A DNA stretch of 64,000 nt from Micromonospora zingiberis (lineage in GTDB: Bacteria > Actinomycetota > Actinomycetes > Mycobacteriales > Micromonosporaceae). Below the pieces are notes generated by a model. That model did not search any database. It had not been told where the DNA came from and saw only the letters and a list, made by a program, of their open reading frames with translations. Shown in pieces: positions 35,598-44,206 of the stretch. The stretch covers positions 124,001 to 188,000 of the forward strand of contig NZ_SJJR01000007.1 of NCBI RefSeq assembly GCF_004331455.1. The letters are read 5' to 3'. Each line of letters starts with the position of its first letter. The stretch's first letter is position 1. The position numbers were made by a program, and so were the translations under genes.

Positions 35598-36833
35598 GTG
35601 GCCACCACGACGAGCGGGAGCACCGGCCCCCTGGCCGGCCTGCACATACTCGACCTGTCCACCTACGTCGCCGGCCCCTCCGCCACCATGACGCTGGCCC
35701 AGCTCGGCGCCGACGTGGTCCGGATCGACCCGATCGGCGGCGCGCCCGACGTGCGGCGACTTCCGCTCGCGCCGGACGGTTCCAGCCTCTACTGGGCCGG
35801 TCTCAACAAGGGCAAACGGTCCGTCGAGGTCGACCTGCGCGGCGAGGCAGGTCGAGACGTCGTCCGGTCGCTGCTGCGGGCCGGCGGCGAGGGCCACGGC
35901 ATCCTGCTCACCAACGCAGTGGGGCAGCCCTGGCTCGACTACCAGCAGCTCCGCACACATCGACCCGATCTGATCATGGTGCACATCGGCGGCCAGCCGG
36001 ACGGCAAGCCGGCCGTCGACTACACGGTCAACTGCGAGGTCGGTCTGCCCTGGCTCACCGGCCCGGCGGACTCGACGGCGCCGGTGAACCACGTGCTGCC
36101 GGCCTGGGACCTGCTGACCGGCCTGCACGCGGCGCTGTCCGTCCTCGTCGCCGACCGGGCCCGCCGGCACACCGGCGAGGGACAGTTCATCCGGATCAAC
36201 CTCGCCGAGGTCGCCCTGGCCACCATGGGACACCTGGGTTTCGTCGCCGACGTGGCGGTCAACGGCGGCGGCCGGCGCCGGGACGGCAACCACCTGTACG
36301 GCAGCTACGGCTGCGACTTCGCCACCGCCGACGGTCGCCGGGTGATGGTGGTCGCCCTCACCAGCCGCCATTGGCAGAGCCTGATCGAACTCACCGGCCG
36401 TCGGGAGGTCGTCGCCGCCCTTGCCGAGGCGATGGGCGTCGACTTCGGCCGCGAGGAGACCCGGTACCAACACCGAGAGGTGATCACGGCACTGCTGGCG
36501 CCGTGGTTCGCCGAGCGCAACCACCGCGACGTGGTCGCCGCCCTCGACCGGGGGCAGGTCCTCTGGGGCGACTACCGGACCGTGGCGGAACTGGTCGACG
36601 CCCCGGACGGGCTGCTGGCCCGGTCGGGCCTGTTCACCCAGGTCCGACAGTCCGGCGCGGGGACCTTCCCGGTGCCCCGCCCGGTGTCCAGGGCCGAGGG
36701 CTGGGGCGATGACACGACCCTGCTGGCCCCCGCTGTCGGCGCCGACACCGACGTGGTGCTCCAGCAGTGGCTGGGGCACGACCTCGACACCGTGCGGGCG
36801 CTACGCGCCAGCGGCATCGTCGGCGGACGGTGA
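35598..36833 (+). CDS. CaiB/BaiF family CoA-transferase, second copy
   Basis: Class III CoA-transferase of 411 residues. It has GLHILDLSTYVAGPSATM at the N-terminus, GADVVRIDPIGGAPD, and GKRSVEVDLRGEAGRD, and a probable catalytic Asp in AVDYTVNCEVG. It differs clearly from the copy at 26641, so it probably acts on another acid. The GTG at 35598 gives the usual start and lies eight bases after the VOC gene. Its 3' end overlaps the convergent MFS gene by 33 bases. Confidence 0.85.
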   Translation: MATTTSGSTGPLAGLHILDLSTYVAGPSATMTLAQLGADVVRIDPIGGAPDVRRLPLAPDGSSLYWAGLNKGKRSVEVDLRGEAGRDVVRSLLRAGGEGHGILLTNAVGQPWLDYQQLRTHRPDLIMVHIGGQPDGKPAVDYTVNCEVGLPWLTGPADSTAPVNHVLPAWDLLTGLHAALSVLVADRARRHTGEGQFIRINLAEVALATMGHLGFVADVAVNGGGRRRDGNHLYGSYGCDFATADGRRVMVVALTSRHWQSLIELTGRREVVAALAEAMGVDFGREETRYQHREVITALLAPWFAERNHRDVVAALDRGQVLWGDYRTVAELVDAPDGLLARSGLFTQVRQSGAGTFPVPRPVSRAEGWGDDTTLLAPAVGADTDVVLQQWLGHDLDTVRALRASGIVGGR

Positions 36834-38261
36834 GGCGGGTCGCGCGGCACGTCGGGAGGCCCGGGACAGCGCCGCCAACACCAGGCTCAACACCAGCGCG
36901 GCGAGACAGCTTGCGGCGCAGGCCAGGCCCGCCAGGCGGAACCCCCACTCGGTGGGTAACCCACCCGGCCCGGGATGGGCGCCCAGAATCGCGGCGGTAC
37001 CGGCGCTGCCCAGCGCTCCACCGACCGCCCGCAGCAGCAGGTTGAGGCTGGTCGCGCTGCCGGTCTGCGCCGGATCCACGGCGGCCACGATCAGGTTCGC
37101 CATCATCCCGAAGGTCGCTCCCGACCCGAAAGCCGACAGCCCGATCGCCACCACCAGGGACCACAGCCCGGTGCTGCCGAGAACGAGCGTGAGGGGCCCC
37201 AGGGCGGCGACGAACGCGCCGATCGCCAGTGCCGCGTACGGCCCCCAGCGGGCGGCGAGGAACACCGACGACCGGCTGCCCAGCAGTCCGCCGATGGCGA
37301 TCGGCATCATCACCAGGCCCACCGCGGCCAGCGGCAGCCCCGCACCGTAGCCGCTGCTCGGCGGAGCCAGCGCCAGGCGGCTGATCAGGACGGGCAGGGC
37401 GTACAGACTGATACCCATCAGCACGGCCGTGCCGTTGGCGATCAGGACGTCGTGATGGGCCATCAGGCGTAGCTCCACCAGCGGATTGCGCTGGCGCAAC
37501 TCCACCGCCACCCACGCGACGAGCGCCAGCAGCGCGGCACCGCCCAGCGCGAGCAGCCGGGCGTCGGTCCAGCCCCAACTGTTGCCCTGGCTGATCCCGA
37601 GCAGCCCGAGCCCCGTGCCGATCACCAGTAGCAGCGCGCCGACCACGTCGAGGCCACGGGGACGTGCCGCGTCCACCATGGCGGGCAGGCCCAGGATCAC
37701 CGCCAGGGTGATGAGCACGCCGAGCCCGGCCGCACCGCCGAAGGCCGCACCGAGTCCGTACCACTGGGCGACGGAGGTGGTCACCGGGTAGCTGAGGCCG
37801 GCGCCCACGGCGGTGGTGACGGAGAGCAGAGCGACCAGGCGTACGGCACGAGCGCCGGAGGCGTGGTCACGAGCCGTCGCGATGGTCATCGCGACCAGGG
37901 CCACGCCGAGTCCCTGCAACGCCCGTCCGGCCAGGAACAGCCCGTACGGCCCCGGGACGGCCGACAGCACGCAACCGAGCGCCACCAGCAGGCATACCGC
38001 GATCATGGCCGGTCGCCGTCGGCGACCGTCGGCGAGCCGTCCGAGCACCGGCGTCAACGCCGCACCGGTCAGCAACGTGATGGTGTACGACCACTGCGCC
38101 GCTTCCTCGGACAGCCCGAAGTGGATCCTGACCATGGGCACCAGCGGGGCGCCGAGGGTCACCACCGCGGCCGAGACGAGCGCGGCCGCCACCAGGACAG
38201 GTGCCAGTGGCGGGCGGCCCACGAAGCGGGTGCGGACCGTCGGTGCTGCCGGAGTGGACAC
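36801..38261 (-). CDS. MFS transporter, 14-helix type
   Basis: Membrane transporter of 486 residues with about fourteen hydrophobic helices. The loop GRLADGRRRRPAM between helices 2 and 3 and GRALQGLGVALVAM are standard for the drug:H+ antiporter-like group. It is the third gene of the operon SDR-P450-MFS (start 40338), nine bases after the P450. It could export toxic intermediates or take up the substrate. GTG start at 38261. Confidence 0.85.
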   Translation of the reverse strand: MSTPAAPTVRTRFVGRPPLAPVLVAAALVSAAVVTLGAPLVPMVRIHFGLSEEAAQWSYTITLLTGAALTPVLGRLADGRRRRPAMIAVCLLVALGCVLSAVPGPYGLFLAGRALQGLGVALVAMTIATARDHASGARAVRLVALLSVTTAVGAGLSYPVTTSVAQWYGLGAAFGGAAGLGVLITLAVILGLPAMVDAARPRGLDVVGALLLVIGTGLGLLGISQGNSWGWTDARLLALGGAALLALVAWVAVELRQRNPLVELRLMAHHDVLIANGTAVLMGISLYALPVLISRLALAPPSSGYGAGLPLAAVGLVMMPIAIGGLLGSRSSVFLAARWGPYAALAIGAFVAALGPLTLVLGSTGLWSLVVAIGLSAFGSGATFGMMANLIVAAVDPAQTGSATSLNLLLRAVGGALGSAGTAAILGAHPGPGGLPTEWGFRLAGLACAASCLAALVLSLVLAALSRASRRAARPASPSADDAAGA

Positions 38262-38269
38262 CGCCGCGG

Positions 38270-39505
38270 TCAGAGTGTGACGAGTAACTGTTCGACCGCG
38301 CGCATCTTCAGGCCCTTCCAGTGCGGTTGGAAACCGTCGGCGAGGCGCATCTGCGGAAAACGGTCCAGCAGCACGTTGCTCGCCTGCAGCAGCTCACTTC
38401 GGGACAGCATCGCGCCGAGGCAGAAGTGCCGACCGAACCCGAAGGCGAAGTGTTCCCCCGCGGCACTGAACGCCTTCTCGTGATCCAGGTCGTCTCGACC
38501 CGGATCGAAGCTGTCCGGGGCCCGGAAACGACGTTCGTCACGATTGGCGGAGGCGATGAGCAGCATGACCAGCGACCCCGCCGGAATCGTCACGCCTTCG
38601 ACTTGGACGTCGGTGGTCGTCTGCCGGCCGTTCATTTGCGAGGGCGGAGTGAACCGCAGGGTCTCGCTGATCGCGGGCAGCAACTGGGACCGGTCCGCCC
38701 GCACCGCCTCGAACAGTTCGCGTTGGCTCAGCAGGTGGGTGAACAGGCTGCCGAGAGCCTTGCCGGTGGTTTCCGACCCGGCGTTGAGCAGTTGGGTGAT
38801 GTGCGTCTTGATCTCGTCGTCGGCCAGCGACTCACCATTCACCTCGGCGGTGACCAGGGCGGAGATGAGATCATCGCCGGGGTGCCGGCGGCGGTCATGG
38901 ATGACCGGTGTCAGGTAGTCCCAGAGTTCCTCGGTCGCCTGGCGGCCCCGTGCGGCGATCGTCGGGTCGCGGTGCAGGTTGCCGAGAAAGTCGATGTGGG
39001 CGCTGTACCAGGCGACGAAGCGATCGTAATCGTCGTGCGGCAGACCGAGCATGTCGGTGATGACATACACCGGCAGGTAGTAGCAGAACTCGGTCAGGAG
39101 ATCGACGGTGGCGCCGGGGCGGAACTGGCGCACGAGATGCTCGCTGGCCGAGGTCACCGAACGGTCGAGGATGCCCGCGATGTTGCGCGCGATCACCGGC
39201 GCCCACATCTCCAGACCCTTACCGCGGAAGTACGGGCTGACCAGGGCGCGCTTGCGGCTGTGCTCGGCCCCGTCCATCTGCAACAGCGACCGGCCGAACA
39301 CCGGTTCGAGGTGCACCTCGTAGTTGCGGGTCGAGAAGGCCGGGCTCTTGTACGCGGTGGCCACGTCCGCGTGGCGGCTCAGCAGGTAGCCGCCCAGGCC
39401 CTCGTCCCAGTGGACCGGGGACTCCGCGCGCAGTCGCCGGTAGTACGCGTACGGATCCTCCGCGACCTCGCTGGACAGGAAGGCCGGCCACGCCGTCGAC
39501 GCCAT
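38270..39505 (-). CDS. Cytochrome P450 (first)
   Basis: Soluble P450 of 411 residues. The I-helix oxygen-binding motif is NAGSETTGK, the K-helix is ETLRF, and the heme loop FGFGRHFCLGAML holds the Cys thiolate. The ATG at 39505 overlaps the stop of the SDR upstream (TGATG). Electrons presumably come from the FprA-like reductase and ferredoxin at 17.8-19.5 kb. It oxidises an unknown substrate; co-transcription with an SDR suggests hydroxylation followed by alcohol oxidation. Confidence 0.9.
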   Translation of the reverse strand: MASTAWPAFLSSEVAEDPYAYYRRLRAESPVHWDEGLGGYLLSRHADVATAYKSPAFSTRNYEVHLEPVFGRSLLQMDGAEHSRKRALVSPYFRGKGLEMWAPVIARNIAGILDRSVTSASEHLVRQFRPGATVDLLTEFCYYLPVYVITDMLGLPHDDYDRFVAWYSAHIDFLGNLHRDPTIAARGRQATEELWDYLTPVIHDRRRHPGDDLISALVTAEVNGESLADDEIKTHITQLLNAGSETTGKALGSLFTHLLSQRELFEAVRADRSQLLPAISETLRFTPPSQMNGRQTTTDVQVEGVTIPAGSLVMLLIASANRDERRFRAPDSFDPGRDDLDHEKAFSAAGEHFAFGFGRHFCLGAMLSRSELLQASNVLLDRFPQMRLADGFQPHWKGLKMRAVEQLLVTL

Positions 39506-40338
39506 CACACACCTCTCTCGTCGGTGGCCGCGGAGTTCGGGACGTATCCGCTGATACCCGCGGCTACCGGCATCAGCGACAACGAAAGCCCGCCGTCGAC
39601 CAGGAGGTCGACGCCGGTGATCTGGGATGCGCGCGGGCTCGCCAGGAAGATGATCGCCTCGGCGACCTCCTCGGGACCGCCGATCTTTCGCAACGGGATG
39701 AGTGCCTCGCGGTACGCCCGGTTCGCCCGTGCGGTGTCGTTCACCCCGGCGCCGAAGGACTGCCGGGTCAGGCCCGTGTCGGTCGGTCCGGGGGAGACGC
39801 AGTTGCAGCGGATGCCGTCGGGCCCCCACTCCAGGGCCAGCTGACGGACCAACATCACGAGCGCGGCCTTGCTCGCGCTGTACGCACCCAGCGGTGGGGT
39901 GGGGTGCTGCGCCGACATCGACGCGGTCGCCACCAGCGCGCCGCGGGTCTCGCGCAATGTCGGGCGGGCTGCCTGAGCGAGCAGCCAGGTGGCCTGGGTG
40001 TTGATCGCGAAGTTACGTTGGAACGCGTCAACGTCGAGATCGGCCAGCGGACCTGCGGCGATGGTGCCGGCGTTGCTGATCACCGCGTCCAGCGCGCCCA
40101 GCTCGTTCTGCGCGACCTGCACGGCCCGGCCCGGTGCCTCGGTGTCGGCGAGGTCGGCCACCACGGTCACGCAACGTGCGCCGAGTGCGGTCAGTTCCTC
40201 GGCCACCTCGTCCAGCGCCTCCTGGTTGCGGTCCACCAGGGCGAGTCCGATGGTCTCGCCGGCCTCAGCCCGCGTGACCGCCAGGCGAGCCACCGCCCGG
40301 CCGATGCCGCTACCGGCACCGGTGATCAGATACCTCAT
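39505..40338 (-). CDS. Classical short-chain dehydrogenase
   Basis: NAD(P)-dependent oxidoreductase of 277 residues. The cofactor motif is TGAGSGIG, the structural NAG motif is ISNAGT, and the catalytic Ser and YxxxK are seen in ATASMSAQ and YSASK. The ATG at 40338 is chosen because GGAGGGG lies just upstream; the ATG at 40353 lies in that ribosome-binding site. It is the first gene of the SDR-P450-MFS operon, with operator site 5 about 65 bases upstream. Confidence 0.88.
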   Translation of the reverse strand: MRYLITGAGSGIGRAVARLAVTRAEAGETIGLALVDRNQEALDEVAEELTALGARCVTVVADLADTEAPGRAVQVAQNELGALDAVISNAGTIAAGPLADLDVDAFQRNFAINTQATWLLAQAARPTLRETRGALVATASMSAQHPTPPLGAYSASKAALVMLVRQLALEWGPDGIRCNCVSPGPTDTGLTRQSFGAGVNDTARANRAYREALIPLRKIGGPEEVAEAIIFLASPRASQITGVDLLVDGGLSLSLMPVAAGISGYVPNSAATDERGV

Positions 40339-40402
40339 CGATTGCCCCTCCATCGCGGGACGGTGCCCCGCTGCGCTCGGAAAGCCCGGGACCCGGCATG
40401 TA

Positions 40403-40416
40403 TTTAGCTAGGTTAA
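40403..40416. promoter_or_regulatory. Island operator, site 5
   Basis: TTTAGC-TA-GGTTAA, upstream of the SDR-P450-MFS operon. It matches the consensus at every position. On the minus strand it contains TAAATA, a possible -10 element. Confidence 0.65.
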
Positions 40417-40478
40417 GTATGTGTGATGATGTCGGCGTAACCGCCGCAGGTCAAGGGGACTTTCCGGTGGATCGTTCC

Positions 40479-41741
40479 TCAGCGCAGCGCCACCGGCAGC
40501 CGGTGCGGCGTACGCAGGGACCGCCCGCCCCATTCGAGGTTGTCGTCGGCGAGCCGGAGGTCGGGCAGCCGTTGGGCGGCGGACCGGAAGAGCATCGTCG
40601 CCTCCATCCGGGCCAGCCCGGCACCCAGGCAGAAGTGCGGCCCGAGGCCGAGGGACACGTGATGCCTGCTGTCGCTTCGGTCGAGATCCAGCCGATCGGG
40701 ATCGACGAAGACGTCGGGATCCCGGTTCGCCGCGGCCAGCACGCCGATCACCGTGTCACCGGCCCGGATCGGCACCCCGGCCACCTCACGGGACTCGGCG
40801 GCGACGTACTGGAGGAAGTGCGCCGGGGTGACGAACCGCAACAACTCCTCGACCGCCACCGGCGCGCGTTCCGGGTCGGCGCACAGGCGCTGCCACTGCT
40901 CGGGTCGGCGGAGCAGTTCGAGCAGCCCGACGGCGAGCAGGTTGCTGGTCGTCTCGTGGCCGGCGAAGATCATCAGGGCCAGCATGCCCATCAGCTCCTC
41001 GCGCGACAGTTGACCCGCGCTCTCGGCATCGAGCACGGCAGCCACCAGCCCGGTCTGCCTGCCGGTGGCCCGCTGCTGTGCAACGAGGTCGTCGATGTAC
41101 GTCAGGAGCGCCGTGTACGCCTCGTCGGCCGCCACGGCCTTGGCCTCGGAGTCGGCGTTGAGCTTGTTCTCGGCGATCTTCTGTGCCCACGAATGCACCA
41201 TGTCCAGCTCGCCGAGCGGAATGCCGAGCAGGTCACCCAGCACCTCCAGGGGCAGCGTGTAGGCGAAACGCTTGAAGTCCACCACGTCCTGGCGCTGCGT
41301 GAGCAGCCGATCGAGGTTCTCGTCCACCCGCCGGCGGACCGCGGCCTCCATGTCCCGGGCCAGGCTGCGCGCTGAGAACGGTGGCAGCACCACGCGCCGG
41401 ACCCGCGGGTGCCGGGGTGGGTCCATCCGGACGAGTTGATGGAACTCGTGGCCGAGTACCCGGTCGAACGCGGCTCGACCGGGCGGGCTGAACCGCTCTC
41501 GTGCCTGTTCGTAACGCGTCGAGTGTCGGGTCGCCGCGCGGCTGTAGAGGATGTTGTTGTCGCCGAGCAGCTGTTTCACGTCGGCATGGCGACTGAGCAC
41601 GACGACGTCGTCCAACCGCCATACCGGATGCCGGGTGCGCAGTTCGTTCCAGGTGGGGTACGGGTCGGCCAACAGCTCCGGGTCGCCGGCGAAGAGGCGC
41701 CGGACCCGGTTCTCCAGCGATCGTGATTCGGCGAGCCGCAT
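40479..41741 (-). CDS. Cytochrome P450 (second)
   Basis: Soluble P450 of 420 residues. The I-helix motif is FAGHETTSN, and the heme loop GLGPHFCLGAGLARME holds the Cys thiolate. The ATG at 41741 follows GGAGGCAGGT directly and begins MRLAESRSLENR; an upstream ATG at 41780 is possible but lies inside the operator region. Two island operators (sites 6 and 7) are just upstream. It shares the redox chain at 17.8-19.5 kb, as no closer partner is seen. Confidence 0.9.
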   Translation of the reverse strand: MRLAESRSLENRVRRLFAGDPELLADPYPTWNELRTRHPVWRLDDVVVLSRHADVKQLLGDNNILYSRAATRHSTRYEQARERFSPPGRAAFDRVLGHEFHQLVRMDPPRHPRVRRVVLPPFSARSLARDMEAAVRRRVDENLDRLLTQRQDVVDFKRFAYTLPLEVLGDLLGIPLGELDMVHSWAQKIAENKLNADSEAKAVAADEAYTALLTYIDDLVAQQRATGRQTGLVAAVLDAESAGQLSREELMGMLALMIFAGHETTSNLLAVGLLELLRRPEQWQRLCADPERAPVAVEELLRFVTPAHFLQYVAAESREVAGVPIRAGDTVIGVLAAANRDPDVFVDPDRLDLDRSDSRHHVSLGLGPHFCLGAGLARMEATMLFRSAAQRLPDLRLADDNLEWGGRSLRTPHRLPVALR

Positions 41742-41772
41742 ACCTGCCTCCAGCGGAGCGTGGGGCAACTTC

Positions 41773-41786
41773 CTTAACATGGCTAA
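41773..41786. promoter_or_regulatory. Island operator, site 6
   Basis: CTTAAC-AT-GGCTAA, 32 bases upstream of the second P450. Site 7 lies 28 bp further upstream, centre to centre. Confidence 0.65.
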
Positions 41787-41800
41787 GCTTCACGCATCGC

Positions 41801-41814
41801 TTAGCCTAGTTAAA
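41801..41814. promoter_or_regulatory. Island operator, site 7
   Basis: TTAGCC-TA-GTTAAA; on the minus strand TTTAAC-TA-GGCTAA. It is one of two sites between the CitE-like gene and the second P450. Confidence 0.65.
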
Positions 41815-41866
41815 TATCTGCTCGCGTCAACCCGCTGGGTCGCCTCACGTTTCCGACCGCGCCAGT

Positions 41867-42718
41867 TCAGCCCCGCTGCGCCTGCCCGTCACGCTCCGCG
41901 CCCGCCCGGCGCAGGACCGCCTCCGCGCGCCGGATCACAGGTGCGTCGACCATCTGCCCGTCGACCCGTAGCGCTCCGCCGGCACCGCTCGCCGCCACGA
42001 CCCGCCGCGCCCACCGCACCTGCTCGACATCCGGCGTGAACGCCCCGTTGACCGCCTCGACCTGCGCCGGATGGATGCAGAACTTGCCGGTGAATCCGAG
42101 ACCTCGCGCCCGCTCGGCATCAGCGGCAGCCCGTCCCGGGTCGGTCAGATCGGTCGTGACGCCGTCCACGGGACCGGGTAGCCCGGCGGCCCGCGCGGCG
42201 ACCACCAGAGTGGAACGGGCGTATCGCATCGCCTCGTCCGACGTCGCGGCATCGATGTCGGCCGCGAAATCCAGGTGACCGAAGGCCAGACGCGTCACGC
42301 CGGTAGCCCCGGCGATCTCCAGCGCCCGGACCATGCCGACGGCCGTCTCGATCAGCGCCACGATCGCCACCTGCGGTCCGAACCGCTGGTGTAGGGCGAC
42401 CAGCGCTCCGGGGTCCTCCGCCATCGGCACCACCACGGCTCGCAGCTGCGGCAACCCCGCCAGAGCGCGCACGTCGGCGGCATGCTCGGACGCGCCCACC
42501 CCGTTGATCCGTACGGCGGCCGGCCCCACCGTGTCGACCCAACGCGCCGCTTCCTGCCTCGCCGCGTCCTTGTGACCCGGCCCGACGGCATCCTCAAGAT
42601 CAATGATCACCAGATCGGCCCGGGTCGCGCTCGCCTTGGCGAACCGTTCCGGCCGGTCACCTGGGACGAACAGCATCGTACGGGCGTCGGCCACGCCAGC
42701 GCCGTTGATCACAGTCAT
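41867..42718 (-). CDS. CitE-like acyl-CoA lyase (HpcH/HpaI family)
   Basis: Lyase of 283 residues. MLFVPGDRPERFAKA and DLVIIDLEDAVGPGHKD at the N-terminus and GKFCIHPAQVEAVN near the C-terminus are typical of the CitE/malyl-CoA lyase group, which cleaves or hydrolyses beta-hydroxyacyl-CoA with Mg2+. The ATG at 42718 begins MTVINGAG; AGGAG lies twelve bases upstream. It is upstream of the second P450, separated by operator sites 6 and 7, and has no site of its own. It could carry out a late C-C cleavage in the pathway. Confidence 0.85.
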   Translation of the reverse strand: MTVINGAGVADARTMLFVPGDRPERFAKASATRADLVIIDLEDAVGPGHKDAARQEAARWVDTVGPAAVRINGVGASEHAADVRALAGLPQLRAVVVPMAEDPGALVALHQRFGPQVAIVALIETAVGMVRALEIAGATGVTRLAFGHLDFAADIDAATSDEAMRYARSTLVVAARAAGLPGPVDGVTTDLTDPGRAAADAERARGLGFTGKFCIHPAQVEAVNGAFTPDVEQVRWARRVVAASGAGGALRVDGQMVDAPVIRRAEAVLRRAGAERDGQAQRG

Positions 42719-42973
42719 GGGAGCATGATCTCCTTGCCATGTCAGGCTGAGCGCACACCAGTGCCGGGCCTTCATCCGAAGACGGCTTCCGAACGCCGCA
42801 GATGTGCCGCTGATTGTGCAGCGCTCGACGGCTGACGCGCACCGTGTGGTTCGTCATGCTCTCGCTTCGCCGCGCCCGGGAGCCCCGCATGGCCGGCGCT
42901 GGCGGACGTGGCCGCAGGTCGTCGCTCACCGCCCCGACGAACGGGGACCGTGACCTGCGGCCCGCCGAGGACG

Positions 42974-43624
42974 TCAGCAGCCGAGTTGCAGGCGCGCCTT
43001 GAAGCGCAGCGTTCCCATCGGTACGACATCTCCGCACCGGACGGTGCCGACCTCGATGTTGTCGAAGGTCGTGTACGTCTGTGTGCCCTCGCGCACGACG
43101 TTGTAGGCAACTCCCAGCGGGCCGAGGTCGTGGCGTAGACACCTGAACCAGGTGTATTCACCGGAGACGGCCCGGGTGCCCTTGTACAGGCCGTAGTAGC
43201 CGGGCTCGTTGAAGCTCCAGCGCATGCTCGTCGTCTCGGTGTCCGTGCTGGCCCTGGTGTTCTGCACGGAGAACCCGACCTTGACCGAGACCTTCGTGAA
43301 GATCGCTCCGGCGGAGCTGCTGACCTCGACACTGCCACCGATGGTCGTGCTCACCGAACTGACCTTGGTCAGGGTCTCGGTCCGCTCACCTGTGGTGCCC
43401 GGGGCGATGTTGAGGCTCATGAAATGGGTGAGTGTCGGGTTCACCTCGGAGGCGAGGATCTCGTACCAGGGGCCGCCGGTGGTGTGTGGCCCGCACCAGC
43501 CACGAGGCGGCCAGATGAAATCGGCTCTGGCCGGGGCCGCGATCGCCAGTGTCGAGAGCAGGATGAGAACGGTCACGATGCCGATACGCCGAGCGTGTCG
43601 CGCTATTGGACCGACAAGTTTCAC
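42974..43624 (-). CDS. Secreted Ser/Thr-rich beta protein, possibly pore-former-like
   Basis: An exported protein of 216 residues. The signal peptide ends near APARA. The mature part has four Cys and alternating hydrophobic/Ser-Thr stretches (KVSSVSTTIGGSVEVSSS, FTKVSVKVGFSVQNT, RASTDTETTSMRWSF), then EPGYYGLYKGTRAVSGEYTWFRC. This pattern recalls the aerolysin/ETX_MTX2 pore-forming core, but no signature proves it. It stands alone between the CitE-like gene and the VOC gene. I do not recognise a named family. Confidence 0.65.
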   Translation of the reverse strand: MKLVGPIARHARRIGIVTVLILLSTLAIAAPARADFIWPPRGWCGPHTTGGPWYEILASEVNPTLTHFMSLNIAPGTTGERTETLTKVSSVSTTIGGSVEVSSSAGAIFTKVSVKVGFSVQNTRASTDTETTSMRWSFNEPGYYGLYKGTRAVSGEYTWFRCLRHDLGPLGVAYNVVREGTQTYTTFDNIEVGTVRCGDVVPMGTLRFKARLQLGC

Positions 43625-43695
43625 AGAGCCTCCAAGCCGAGGGGATTACGAGGAGTATGGAGGCCGACCGATGGAGTAGCCATCGGCATGATCAT

Positions 43696-44100
43696 TCAAC
43701 ATGTGCACAAAGCAGCAGAGCGCAGCGAATCGGTTACCCGGTCGACCAACTCCGGCACCCACTCGACGTACTCGACCTCGGCCCCACCAGCATGCCGGGC
43801 GTACAGGAAACGGCCGGTGGGGCTGGTCGCCTCCGGGGTGGTGACCTCGCCGCCCGCGGCGGTCAGTCCGGCGACGACCGCGTCCAGATCATCGACGATC
43901 ACGGTCGCGGAGGCGTGCGCGTAGCGGGCTCGTTCCTCGGGTGGGCCAGCGATCACCAGGAAGTCACCGATCGCGGCCAACTCGATCGAGTCGAACGCGA
44001 ACCGCAGATCCGGCTCCGCGCCAACCAGGGCCCGCAGCGACGGCAGCGAGGCGTCGAGGTCATCAACCCAGAGCCGGGCGTACGTCTTCAAGATGGCCAT
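43696..44100 (-). CDS. VOC-fold protein
   Basis: A 134-residue glyoxalase/bleomycin resistance-fold protein: two beta-alpha-beta modules beginning MAILKTYARLWVDDLDASLP and ATVIVDDLDAVVAGLTAAG, ending VEYVEWVP with Glu as probable metal ligand. It is divergent from the HxlR regulator at 44207, 106 bases away, and is its most likely target. ATG start at 44100. Confidence 0.82.
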   Translation of the reverse strand: MAILKTYARLWVDDLDASLPSLRALVGAEPDLRFAFDSIELAAIGDFLVIAGPPEERARYAHASATVIVDDLDAVVAGLTAAGGEVTTPEATSPTGRFLYARHAGGAEVEYVEWVPELVDRVTDSLRSAALCTC

Positions 44101-44206
44101 ATCCACTCCTGTACGTTGAGATTGCCGACCAGACCGTAAGGCGATAGCTGCGGATGGGGTAAGTACGCACTTTTCGGTAAGCGGCGCATACGAGGAGGAA
44201 CGGCGA

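Noticed and set aside
36801..36833. 33-bp overlap of convergent CoA-transferase and MFS genes as a regulatory device
   Set aside because: Both reading frames look normal to their ends; such overlaps are common in dense genomes and nothing suggests a function.
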